DNA of 64,000 bases from Mesorhabditis belari (Eukaryota > Nematoda > Chromadorea > Rhabditida > Rhabditidae), in the NCBI GenBank assembly GCA_958450365.1, contig CAUEEP010000743.1, positions 7,456,501 to 7,520,500 on the forward strand, in the 5' to 3' direction. The notes beneath the pieces are model-generated. The model did no database searches, was not told the origin of the DNA, and was given only the letters and a program-made list of their open reading frames with translations. Shown here piece by piece: positions 27,801-38,700 of the stretch (within the stretch, counting starts at the first letter, position 1; every line of letters starts with the position of its first letter). The translations under genes and the position numbers were made by a program.

Positions 27801-30119
27801 GTAAATACTGTAATAGTACCCCACCCCCATAATGACGGTGCGGAGTGTTGCGTAGTCTAGCTTTGAACGAGTTTTTCTCGACACTGGTTTACGCTACAAT
27901 GCGCGCTTAGGTATCAAAAAAATAGCCCTGAATTTCAGCTATTTTTTGATACCAAAGACGCATTTTTTGAAAGTACGGGCGCTTTGAAAAAAATGAAATA
28001 CTAAAAAACTTTTGCGACTACGCGACTGTACGAGGGGGGCTGGGGTACTATTACAGTATTTACGGCAGATAATTCTTTTTGCTAACCTAACTTTATTCAG
28101 TAATCTTTAGGTACCTTTGAAAACACTCATATCCTACTGGACACGCATTCGGCCTTCCTCTTTCACAAAGCTGCGGTTGACCGGTGACCGCATTTGTATG
28201 CGCATCCAATCCCTCTGGGCAAAAACCAAAAATGTTATCATTACGCTTGTGCTTTTTCGGTGTAAACAAACCAATGCAAAAGTCGACACATTGTTCCATA
28301 TTAGCAAAAGAATTCAATTGCTCTCCACAACCCTAAATTCTTTTACCAAATAGTTCATTGTAAATTACCTTATGCGGTATTTTTTCGCATCTTCCCTTTT
28401 TGTGTTCAAAAGTCCATAAATCGTTGTCTAATGGGCGCTGACAGCGTTCACGAGGATCATAAGATTGTCCGCAAACCATTTCTGTAAATTTCAGGTGGAT
28501 TTGTTTTTTAACGGAAGTATGAAACGAAATGAAAAGACTTTCTGGGCTTAATACAGTACTGGACAATGAAATACCATATTTGAAAAAAGATCGTCACTTT
28601 CGCGCGTCTGAAAATCCCTTGTCTTTGCGTTTAAACTATTAGTGTTATATATTTTCTGAAAGCTCTTTTCAAGGGCTACACAATGGTAATATTAATATTT
28701 AAAAGTACGGTAAAGACAAGGGAGTTACAGACGCGCGAAAGTGACGATCTTTTTTCAAATATCATATTTCATTGTCCAGTACTGTACCTTTACTCGGACA
28801 GCATGCCGAGTTTCCCGATACAGCTTTCGTACAAGTATAGTTAGCTGGACATGGTTGTCGACCATCACATATCATTTGTTTAGCTATTGAGTAACGATCT
28901 GGCAACGGATCACCCCGTTTACAAGCGACTAGAAATCTTCTTGTTAATGAAATAAGCTAGAAAAAAACCTTCATTCGAGCAATACTGCATACACTCTCCT
29001 TTAGACTTAAAGTTATTGTCGTTTCCTCCACAACCCGTGTATGAAAAAGATCGACACGCATTTGTATCAACATCAAAATAAAATCTGAAAAAGTTATGGA
29101 TTTTTTAAAGCTTTATATCCACCTGGTATCTGCAACTACACCACAATGAGACCCTCGTTCTACCGGTAAATGGCAAACGCGTTCTGAAAATGATTTTCAA
29201 TAATAGTGGTACGATTTTTCTGCCTGGCTTTATACAGCATACTGAGCTCATTCCAAGACCGTGACATTCATGCGATCCTAGAAATCAAGAGTGAAAGAAT
29301 CAAATTATTCACAACCTGGACACGGTATTCTATCTCCATCACATCTTTTCAAATTTCCAGCAAAATCCATCAATGGAAGACCTTTTCCACATCGAGCTAA
29401 AGCTTTTGTTAGCACAATTCTAGAGAATAATATCTATCTAGAGAGAACAATATCTATCTAGAGAGAATAATATCTATCTAGAGAGAACAATATCTATCTA
29501 GAAGGAATAATATCTATCTAGAGAGAATAATATCTATCTAGAAAGAATAATATCTATCTAGAAAGAATAATATCTATCTAGAGAGAACAATATCTATCTA
29601 GAGAGAACAATATCTATCTAGAGAGAACAATATCTATCTAGAGAGAACAATATCTATCTAGAGAGAATAATATCTATCTAGAGAGAATAATATCTATCAA
29701 TATCTAGAGAAGAATTGAAATTATTCTCTAGATAATATCAAGACAATAGATAATCGATAATAGATTAATAACAAAAGAAATTGAAATTTACTCAAAGCTC
29801 CGCATCCATCTTGACACTCTTGTTTGTTAAGAAAACGATTTTGATTTCCGCCACAGCCCTTGATTCAAAAAGTTTGATTCATTTTTTCATAGAAACTACT
29901 TGAAACAAAAAGCTAAGACATTTTCCCTCATCTGGATCAAAATAAAAAGCACTATAGGGAGTGAGACGACCACAAGGAAATCCTGTATCTTTCGGCAGTC
30001 TGCATAACATTCCTAAGATTCAAATATTAGCGAATTCTTCAACGAAAACCTCCAAGATCCGAATTGACAGGAAGAAAACTGGCATAATATTGTAATAGAG
30101 TGATTAGTGGTAAGCTCAT
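24873..30119 (-). CDS. Secreted multi-domain Kunitz / lustrin-type Cys-rich protein
   Basis: The start at 30119 encodes MSLPLITLLQYYASFLPVNS, a signal peptide. Kunitz-1 (about 29815-30012) runs from CRLPKDTGFPCGRL through FYFDPDEGKC to GCGGNQNRF and ECQDGC: a complete BPTI fold pattern. Lustrin-type repeats such as CGKGLPLMDF...CDGDRIPCPG (29200-29400) follow, then Kunitz-2 (CHLPVERGSHCG, GCGGNDNNF, ECMQYC; 28970-29185), another lustrin repeat (CKRGDPLPD...CPANYTC...ACCPSK; 28788-28930), and Kunitz-3 (CQRPLDND...GCGEQLNSFANMEQC; 28270-28485), which lacks the second family cysteine. More Cys-rich repeats follow to an exon at 25105-25265 (CHQSDPMACPKDYYCD...CC) and a last exon ending GRYVCC...SPIILF at 24873. 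Similar nematode proteins are secreted cuticle, matrix or protease-inhibitor factors; the exact role is unknown. One intron near 29205 seems to need a GC donor. Exon borders between 25270 and 27200 are uncertain. Introns carry several MITEs and a 20-bp minisatellite. Confidence 0.87.
25784..26306. mobile_element. Mariner-type non-autonomous element, family F, copy 1
   Basis: TIRs begin TTAGGTTGATGCATAAG and end CTTATGCATCAACCTA, next to TA. This end is the mariner signature (TTAGGTTGxTGCA). About 520 bp, without a transposase frame; it lies in an intron of the Kunitz gene. A second copy lies at 35092-35612. Confidence 0.88.
27799..28065. repeat. Foldback MITE, family B, copy 1
   Basis: TIRs CCGTAAATACTGTAATAGTA and TACTATTACAGTATTTACGG, with internal palindromic arms (TCAAAAAATAGC / GCTATTTTTTGA). 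It lies in a Kunitz-gene intron; the second copy is at 36520-36791. Confidence 0.92.
28554..28784. mobile_element. Tc1-like MITE, family A, copy 1
   Basis: 231 bp with TIRs CAGTACTGGACAATGAAATA and the reverse complement, flanked by TA on both sides (28552-28553, 28785-28786). The uninterrupted copy at 23881-24027 shows a single TA here, which proves the target duplication. The tips resemble Tc1 (CAGTGCTGGCC). It lies in a Kunitz-gene intron, next to exon sequence. Confidence 0.95.
29421..29700. repeat. 20-bp minisatellite in Kunitz-gene intron
   Basis: About fourteen copies of GAGAGAATAATATCTATCTA (variants with ACAA or GAAAG). The period is exactly 20 bp. It ends in a short inverted tail (ATTATTCTCTAGATAAT). 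Confidence 0.97.
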
Positions 30120-32205
30120 GAAAAGTAATTGATGTCGTTTTCTGGGGGTTTAGTTCCTAGTCGATAGTCAAGAAATCTCTTCGCTTGTCTCTCCGCCACA
30201 AACCCAAATAAACACCAAAGCCGAGCACACACCCCAAAGCGCAAACAGATTCAATTTCGGAAACAAGCATCTCTCGATTTGTCTCGTTTCTGCACAAAAC
30301 TTCTTTTTAATCTCTTTAGATATAAAATCTGATGATTGATTCATTGTTAATGAAACTATTGTAAAAAAAATTAACAAAAAGCTGGGAAATGTTTAGTTGA
30401 ACCATTTGAAACTTGATAATTTTTGAAAAGCTCGCTGAAAATAAACAGACAAAACATTTTGAGCACTCATTTTTTCAAATTAAAGTAAGAAAGAGGAGAT
30501 TTGCTAGTAAGGCCAAGCTTGAACTATCCTTGCTAAATATTTCTTTAGAAGCACAAAAATTTCATTCTATTAGGTTCTCCCATAAAAACTCCGAGATTTT
30601 AAATTTCATTTATTTTCAACACATAGAAACAACGAAGAATCGAAATCAAATGATATATTTTCCAGATGAATTTATAACTTTCCTCCAACGTTTGAATAGC
30701 TTGGCAATCTCTCGTTCGTCTCTGGCAATCTCTCGTTCGTAAAACCCAAGCAAGCGCGAGCGAAAATAGTCATTCAATCCGTTCTCGAGTTCACTCCCAT
30801 CTTTGAACTTTTTACCACGTAAGAAATCCTTTAGCGATAAGAACAAGTGATAGTCAGAAAGGGCAATATTTGGAGGATATAGTGCATGAGGAAGGATATT
30901 CCAGTGTAGGTTGTTCTTCACAAAATCAATTGATCTTTCTGATTTGTGGGAGCTTGCGCCATCCTGAAGAACGAAAACGAGGCCATTCTATTTTTTTTCC
31001 ATAGAGCAATCCATAGAGCACGCTTGTCGAACACCAGTAGACACACAACATTCGCTTCTTTTCCTGAATGTTCCGTTTTGGCAGCATTTTACATGCTTGC
31101 CCTTTCTTCAATCACTGCCGTTGTAACACTCGACCATCGTAGAAAACCCACGTTGGATCGTGAGTGATGATGTTTGAAAGAGGAAGCCGACCATGCCACT
31201 ATTCGCTCCACAAATGGTGACATGTCCGCTTTCTTATGGCTTGCATGAGATTTGGCGTTGTTTTCTCCAATTTCTTCCCACTTTTCGCAGGCATCGCCAC
31301 ACAGTCATTCGTCCACAGTAACGTCCAATTTCCGGGTTGATCCATCGGGGTTTCGCAGGAGTTGGTGCCTCAGAATCGATCGATCCACTTTCCGGGGTCA
31401 GCCGCTTCCCCTCTTCCGTTTGATTCTCGTGTTGCCCGGCTTGAATTTGTGAAAACATTTCTGTGCAGTACTCGTTCCAACAATTCTGTTGTCATAAAAT
31501 TGATTGTTTTTCGTGATGCTTTGACCACTGAACTCCTTCTTGAAAATCGTTGAAGCAGTAGGGCGTGGATTTCTTCTCGAGTTGGCTTCATTCGATCGAC
31601 TGCAAGTCTCGATCCCTAAAAAATGTATGTTAGGGCAAGAAGGAAGAAAATTTTAGCATGAAAAAGAAAAGGAGATAAATACAAAACGTTTTGTTGTGAG
31701 CGAGTACTGATCAAAACAAAAAATCTCTGGGTTTTTATGGGACAACTTTGTGTTTGTCGGGTGATTTGTCTAGATTTCAAACATCTCAATGTTGTCACTT
31801 TTTAAGCAAATATTTTCTAGTTTAGCGTCAACTGTTAAAGTCAATTGTAGCCGTTTTTCAATTCGATCCAAGCGCTCGAGGATTCGAATGTGATTTATGG
31901 GATTTCTTTTGAAGGCCATTTGAAGAAAAGCGTTCATTGCGTGTTAATTCATGGCGAGGTTGCCAGGGACGACCTGCGAAAAGTCCGGCCGAAAACCCTC
32001 TCTAAACTCCTCATTTCCCTCGCTCATTTCATCAAATAAACACTCACCTCTCGTTCCCTTTTCTTTTTCTTTTCCGACTAAACATTTCTTGTGTGCTTCA
32101 CTTTTAAATTCCATTCTCGTTACCCTCGGAAAGCCGTACATATTACAATCCAGAAAAGCTGGCCACTGACAGCAACAAACGTTTGTAGTTGAACAATTTG
32201 TATAT
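30120..32205. other. Divergent intergenic region between Kunitz gene and FAIM
   Basis: Starts of two divergent genes bound this region, so both promoters should lie here. The middle is a dead mariner (30650-31600). I see no other gene. A frame at 30168-30377 on the minus strand has no recognisable domain. Confidence 0.55.
30650..31600 (-). pseudogene. Mariner transposase relic
   Basis: Pieces of a mariner transposase in several frames with stops: THDPTWVFYDGRVLQRQ then KKGQACKMLPKRNIQEKKR and MLCVYW (about 31075-31165), matching the region around the second catalytic Asp, and WNILPHALYPPNIALSDYHL then FLRGKKF (about 30815-30910), matching the HPPYSPDLAPSDYHLF block. The C-terminal KLFKRWRKVINSSGKYI is at about 30650-30700. 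A short duplication (SSLAISRSSLAISRS on the other strand) and frameshifts mark it as dead. Confidence 0.9.
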
Positions 32206-34443
32206 ATGGTGAGTTTATTGTTTGAAATTTGATAATTGAAAATATTTCAAAAGATTGAAAAGATCAAAATGAAAGATTTGTGTTAGGACAGAATTTCAGC
32301 TAGATTTCAAAAAGTCTCTAGCATTTTGTTGAAAATTCACCTTCAAAATAGCACTTCGAATTTCGTAAGATATGATTAAATTAGCTATCGTAATCATTTA
32401 CCTGCTGATATTTTTATATCTTATTTGTATCGCATCGTATAAATTAAAGAAGTACTTAAATATTTCTGTGAAAGTGAAATTCATGCGTAGAAACTTGCAG
32501 GAGATGAGTTTTTGAAATAGATCAAAGATAATAGCCGCTAAAGAGAATATAAAATCAGATCTATTGCCTTTTTAAAACAACCTTGATCATAACTTATTTC
32601 TTAACTAAACATTCAGGAGAATGACGGTGATATAGTGGCACGTTGGACGGTGCCTTTACAAGATCACATTCATGTAATCGAATTCGAGCACGGTACGACG
32701 ACTGGTCGAAGAGTGCTTCGTGTTGACGGAAAGGTGAATTCTTTGAATTCTCCAAAATGGAACCAAATCTGTACCCAAATGGAACCAAATTTGTACCTAA
32801 ATGGAACCAGCTCCAACCAGAGCTGGTTTACTGATATGTTTGATAGATTTTGATTTTAAAACTCACTGCGAAATCATAATATACTTATAACTGATAGTAA
32901 ATTTTTTTTAGGAAATCTTAAAACGAGAATGGATGTTCAAACTTGTCGGCAAGGAGCATTTCAATGTAAGCTTTGAATGCGTTTTCAATTTTTTTCTAGA
33001 AAAGAGCTGACAATTTTAATTAAAACTTGTTTATCTTGAAAAAAGTAAGTAAAAACCAGTTAAAGATTTGTAAATTTAAGCGACACAATCCATTTAGGTG
33101 GCCAATGCAAAATGCCAGGTTACTGTCGAGGCAATGGGCACTTTCGCATACAATTATTCTTTAGAAGTGAATGGAAAGGTATTGATTGGAAAAGATTGAA
33201 AAAAACGGTACTTTTCCAATATCGGGGAAGCGAAAGGAAAATTGAGGGAGAAAACTTTGGCAGCGGGGGCCCAGAAAGGGAAGGGTCTGTGGTCGACCCC
33301 GTCCGATCTGCCAAGTTGAGCAACGTCGGCGCGGGTGGTCGTGGGTTCGACTCCCATGGGTTCCCCTCCGAGCGCCCCAGCCCGGCCATCGGAGTATCAT
33401 CGGCTACGACAACTACACTTCTGCCTCAGTAAATGTGGAAGCAGGTTGTGATCTGCGCTAAGTGCGAAGACAGATCAAATCATTATCATTATTATTATTT
33501 ATTTAACTTTGGCAGCGCTACATATGTCCTATATTATACAAACTACCGCCATAAAATCCGCGAATTACCCGTTATTCTCACAACCTTTATATTAGATCAC
33601 AAAAGTGACTTAAATATCTAACACCCAGCGAAATGGATCTTTTCCCTTTGAGCGGACTTTCATCGATTCGCCACAGTTGCAAATCCACGACTGGATGACT
33701 CCTTTGGTGACGAACTAATCGATTGCCGTCGATTCCTTGAACGCACAAATGTCGGAGAACCGCAACGTCGTTAAAGTTTAAAAAAAAAACGTTGCAGTTA
33801 AAATACAGTCCCGGAAATGCATTTTTCGAGGGGGCAAAATTTGCTCCCCCGATTTTCCTTTCGCTCCCCCGATAATCCTTCCGCTCCCACGATATTGGAA
33901 AAGTACCAAAAAAACAATTGAATCTCTAGAAATATGAAACATTTCGTGAAGAGCAAAAGCGAAAATTGCTTACTTGGGAGACAAATGTTTCTGGACAAGA
34001 GACAAGGATTTGTTTAGGTAAAATCCTTTGGAGATTTTCATTTTAAATAAAAACAATCTTTCAGATAAAGACACAATGGAAGTATGGGCAAATGGAAAGA
34101 AAATAGATACAGCTGTAACTAAAACATTTTCATTTTCACTAAAAACGATAGAATTTCAGGGTGAATTTGTGGAGGGCGGATCGGAGACACATTTTGAGGT
34201 AAATGAGGTACACTTTTGAGCTAAGGCTAAGCTAAAAAAAGACATATTTTGAGTTGATTTGTAGTTATTTTTGTAGTAAATATTGTATTTTTGTTAGAAC
34301 ATTAAAAGTCTTTACAAATTTTCTAGTTGAATCGTCAAGTTTGCGTGATCAGAGCGATCTCAACTGGCCGCAAGAAAACCGGCGTCGCACACGAGCTTTA
34401 TGTGAATAACACGCACATTCCGCGAGCGTCTACTGAGAAATGA
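32206..34443 (+). CDS. FAIM (Fas apoptotic inhibitory molecule) homologue
   Basis: Eight exons with matching phases: 32206-32208 (only the ATG), 32617-32733, 32912-32965, 33098-33178, 33930-34017, 34065-34114, 34160-34198 and 34327-34443, giving 182 residues; human FAIM1 is 179. Family blocks are present in order: ARWTVPLQDHIHVIEFEHGT, EILKREWMFKLVGKEHFN, VTVEAMGTFAYNYSLEVNGK, TMEVWANGKKIDTA, GEFVEGGSETHFE and a C-terminal VNNTHIP. FAIM is a cytosolic two-part beta-sandwich protein; vertebrate FAIM protects against death-receptor killing and against protein aggregation, and the latter chaperone-like role is the likelier ancestral one. The first coding exon holds only the start codon, split by GTGAGT. 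Intron 4 (33179-33929) carries a foldback element with a SINE inserted in it. The reading frame is intact, so I expect a working gene. Confidence 0.96.
32756..32812. repeat. Short tandem repeat in FAIM intron 2
   Basis: Three copies of an imperfect 18-19-bp unit like AAATGGAACCAAATTTGTAC. Confidence 0.8.
33207..33917. repeat. Foldback element in FAIM intron 4
   Basis: GGTACTTTTCCAATATCG at the left pairs with CGATATTGGAAAAGTACC at the right; further inward GAAGCGAAAGGAAAATTG pairs with related Ser-rich-looking CCCCCGATTTTCCTTTCGC. About 710 bp, of which about 240 bp is a nested SINE. Confidence 0.85.
33266..33504 (+). mobile_element. tRNA-derived SINE with 13-bp target duplication
   Basis: The head has a perfect T arm (GTGGG-TTCGACT-CCCAT) and an A-box-like TGCCAAGTTGAG; the body contains GATCTGCGCTAAGTG; the tail is (ATT)n-rich. 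It is flanked by AACTTTGGCAGCG at 33253-33265 and again at 33505-33517. That direct repeat is a target-site duplication of LINE-type integration. It is nested in a foldback element in FAIM intron 4. Confidence 0.9.
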
Positions 34444-34620
34444 ATTTGTGATTTCTGAGATTCCCATTACTGATTGACGTGAATAAATATGATTTTCTTT
34501 CAAAAAAACGACATGATCACTTGTAGTAAACTTTCTCACAACAACGCCGCCTTATCATCGATTAATGGAATATAGTGGAATGCTTTTGTTAAAGGCATTC
34601 ATCCTTTTCTCTGGCCTCTT

Positions 34621-34794
34621 TGAATTCGGCTCTCTACGGCTGAATTCGGCTCTCTACGGCTGAATTCGGCTCTCTACGGCTGAATTCGGCTCTCTACGGC
34701 TGAATTCGGCTCTCTACGGCTGAATTCGGCTCTCTACGGCTGAATTCGGCTCTCTACAGCTGAATTCGGCTCTCTACGGCTGAATTCGGCTCTC
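34621..34794. repeat. 20-bp minisatellite
   Basis: Nine copies of TGAATTCGGCTCTCTACGGC with one base change (CTACAGC) near the end. The period is exactly 20 bp and there are no spacers. Confidence 0.97.
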
Positions 34795-35091
34795 CAGAAG
34801 GCCTTTTCTCATACACCAACCTTCCATTTCCTCTGAAAGTCTTTCTGTTCCCTCTAAAAGCCCCCACAGTTTCTTTTTTAATCGAGTTATTAAATTCTGG
34901 CACATTTTACCCCCTCATGTTCGTGATATTCCCACCTTGGCTAGATTTAAAGTCGCAATTTCGGCAATTGATTTGACTGCTCTGTGATTCTTTCTTGAGG
35001 TATCTATTTATCTTTTGGGTATGTTTTGAGTGGTGTCCCGGGTAATTATTGTGATTTTGTTTTGTCGCTATTCAACTGAATAAAGCATATA

Positions 35092-35612
35092 TTAGGTTGA
35101 TGCAAAAGACTTTTTCATTTTTTTCGTACTTCTTTTGAAAAATAACAAAGTCATCAATTAACCTATGGTTTGCTCTAAATGAAAAGTGTTTATTGTTCAA
35201 TTTCCCATCTTTTTAAGTCAATTTGGGTTCACTTTCAAGCAAATTCGAGAGTGAAAACGGGTTTTTCATAAAAATCTATAAAAACCTCTATAAAGAAATT
35301 GGCTGAATCAATTTCTCTGAAAATCTGAAAAGATATCTAACTTTTTGTGCTCTATCTTTTATTTATTAACATCAAGATTGGTTTCCTTGGCTAAAGCGTC
35401 TAAAATGCATCATCGAGCCGTCGCCTTTTTTGACTACCCGACTTCAGGCTCTCAAAAAAATCTAGACATAAGACATTTTAAACTCGTTTTAATGTCATTT
35501 TGCAGAAAAATAATTGACCTTTCGAATGCAATAAACCGTTGTTCAATTGGTGCATTTGTTACTTTCTAACGGAAGTACGAAAAAAATGAAAAAGACTTTT
35601 GCATCAGCCTAA
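35092..35612. mobile_element. Mariner-type non-autonomous element, family F, copy 2
   Basis: TIRs TTAGGTTGATGCAAAAGAC and GTCTTTTGCATCAGCCTAA (one end base changed from the first copy's ATCAACC), flanked by TATA. About 520 bp, similar along its length to 25784-26306. Confidence 0.88.
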
Positions 35613-35774
35613 TATATAAAGCCGTAAAAAAAAGCCTATCCACATGCTTTTCTTATCTCTTTCCCACAAATTCCTCTCCTCCTGTTTCTTTCGGTTTTAT
35701 CAAAAAAGGAAAATGCGAATCGAGTCTAGCTAGTTCACAAAATATCAAAGTACCAAGGTTTAAGCGTTCACGAA

Positions 35775-38700
35775 ATGAAAATATTCTTATTATTTGTGAT
35801 TTTTCTTGGCTCTACTCTTGGACAATGCCCATCCGGGTCAAGTTTTGTGAGCGAATTGAATGCTTGCTTGATGATCGATCAAACTGGTTTAACACAAATG
35901 AAACATTTTTCGTGATCACCTTTCTTTTTAAGCTTCAAATTTCACAGTAGCAGAAGCAAGTTGTGTTTCGATGGGAGGTCATCTGCTCTCCATTCATTCG
36001 ATATTTCAGAATGCTATTGTTCTGGCATATTTGCAACAAGGTTGAAAATTTCTTAGGCAAACAAATTCCAATTTAGCTGCCTTGACCAGTGATCTTTACA
36101 TTGGACTCTTTCGAAACTCTACATCGATCCCATGGAGCTGGACTGATCGCTCGACGGCCGATTATCAAAAATGGGCATCAGGTATAGTCAAAGTCAAAGT
36201 CAAAAAATTCGAAACTTAGGAGAACCTGGCTCGAATCTATGCTCTACAATAAGAAGCATAGATGGCCAATGGCATGGTGCTGCATGCAGTCAAAACTTGG
36301 GTCACATTTGCGCTGTTTCGATGAGTTTGCAAAAAGTTAATGTTCTTTTGAAAAAAAATTAATTCAGCTGCATCGTGCCCGAGAAATTGGAACTTTTTCA
36401 ATGGCACAGGAATGTGTTATTATGTGAGTGGATACTGTAAATTTACTGGAATTTACTAACGAACAGCTTGAGAGAATGCACAGCTTTGAGCTCTTTAAAA
36501 AATATTAGTAGATAACTTACCGTAAATACTGTAATAATACCCCAGCCCCCTCGTACAGTCGCGTAGTCGCTAGTCGCAAAAGTTTTTAGTATTTCATTTG
36601 TTTTCAAAGCTCCCGTGCTTTCAAAAAATGCGTCTTTGGTATCAAAAAATAGCTGAAATTCAGGGCTATTTTTTGATACCTAAGCGCGCATTGTAGCATA
36701 AACCAGTGTCGAGAAAAACTCGTTCAAAGCTAGATTACGCAACACTCCGCACCGTCATTATGGGGGTGGGGTACTATTATAGTATTTACGGTAGGTTGCT
36801 TGCAAAATTGAACACTATTTGCAGCATGGGCAAAACGCGACGTTTCTGGAAGCGGAAAAAGTGTGCCGATCGTCGGGAGGACATCTTGCTTCAGTGCACA
36901 GTGATGCGGAAAACGATTTTATTAAAAGTCAGTTGCAAGACAAGTTGCCGTAAAAGTCTTTGCAGATTTGACATGGTCTACGCAATGTGCTTATGTTAAT
37001 ACTTGGATTAGTGGCACGACACTACTTGGTGGAACATTTGATCAGTCAAGTGAGTTATTTTTTTGTGAACTTTTTAGTACTTCTTTAATCGGAAGGGGTA
37101 ACGATTTTGTCAACCTTTGTAACAAAAAAGTTATTCCTACGGTTACCGTATCCTTTCTAATAGTAGTGCACCCTGAGCGTTGCCTAAATTACTCGAAATC
37201 TCGAAAACCGCTTATCAGAACCTATCGATGTGGGGGTTGGAAAATGTAGCTGACGATGAGATCTAGTGGGGGATTAGAGTGCTGAGCTTCTGCGAAAACT
37301 TAGTAACCGTAAAATCGTCATCAACTCGGCACTACTATTTTCTTTCATTTTCTTTCATTTTAGAAATTCCAATCACCTCCAATAAGTTTGTGTATAACTC
37401 TTTTCCAATAAAAAACTGCCAGAATTTGGAATCGATTCCCTAGAGTTTTGAGAGAGTCAAATAGTCTCGAAACTTTTAAATTATCTGTAAATGACCTTGA
37501 TCTTGAAGCTTTAGTGGATTCTTGATATTATCTGTGCTATCCATACATTATATCGTGTTGCTTTTTATCGGTCCTTTTCGTGTTTATGTGTATATGAATT
37601 CATGTGTATTAATCTTAAATCTTGCGCACTTTATTTCATGCCCTGAATACTCCTTGATTCAGTTATCTTAAACTTATTCAAGTTTGACTTTAAAGCATTA
37701 TTAAATAGCTTAGGCTGTCCAAAAAATCTTTTTTGTTCCTTTTCGTAAAGAAAAACCAACAAACCAAACAAATGAACAAACTCTCACAAAAAAAGTGTTT
37801 AAATTGTAGATTGAAATTTGGCAAAATCGTTACCCAAATATTAAAGAAGTACTTTTTTCGGAACCGTTTATAAAACCTAACATTTTGTTGTATTAATCTA
37901 ATCTTTAATCTTTTAGGGAATAGAACTACTTGGTGGAGTGACGGATCACCAGCCGACTACACCCACAGCGTTTGTCAAAACGAGGGCACTGATCAGAACA
38001 CGATCTTAGTTAGATCGATTTAACTTAAAAAATCATCAAAATATAGTTGCGAGCTTTCCCAATGAATAGCTGTCCACAAGATGAGGAGAAGTGTGGTGGT
38101 GGAAATTGGAGAATTGGTCGATACTCGATTAACAACTCCGTCCCATATCCAGATTATGTGTGTAAAACGGCGGCTATTTCACGTAAGTTTCTAATATTAT
38201 TTCTTTGGAGCAATTTTCAATTAGATTCCCAATGCCCAACTGGTTGGCAGTATTTGAGCTTGACGAATGCATGCTATTGGGTTTGTGCTTATTGAAGGGT
38301 ACTTTCTGTTGTATATTTTGCTCATAAAGTGCTAAACACACTTGCTACCGTATTTCTTCGAATAGAAGATCGGGTAAAGAGTATCATCGCGTACCCCTGC
38401 GTAGCAGCCCTTTTTAAAATTTCTTTTCTGCATAAAAGCTTTCAATGAAGTGCTATAGGGCTGGAAAATGACTCAAAAATACCACATGAGCTAACAGATT
38501 TTTGAGCCATTTTCCAGCCCTATAGCACTTCATTGAAAGCTTTTATGCAGAAAAGAAATTTTAAAAAGGGCTGCTACGCAGGAGTACGCGATGATACTCT
38601 TTACCCGGTCTTCTATTCGAAGAAATACGGTAAATTGATCAGTTTTCAAGAAAAGTGTTTAATTAAGTTCACTAGAGGTACTTTGTGCTCATTGCTGAGT

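Larger units (their letters stand above)
34444..35774. other. Intergenic region FAIM to lectin gene
   Basis: Holds a 20-bp minisatellite (34621-34794) and a mariner-type element (35092-35612). The last 160 bp before the lectin ATG would be its promoter; I see no clear core motif. Confidence 0.6.

Noticed and set aside
27799..28065. Hairpin as a microRNA or structural RNA gene
   Set aside because: The hairpin is the palindrome of a repeated MITE with identical tips elsewhere (36520-36791).
29421..29700. Regular 20-bp repeat resembling a CRISPR array
   Set aside because: Units are contiguous with no spacers, and the host is a nematode; it is a minisatellite. The same holds for 34621-34794.
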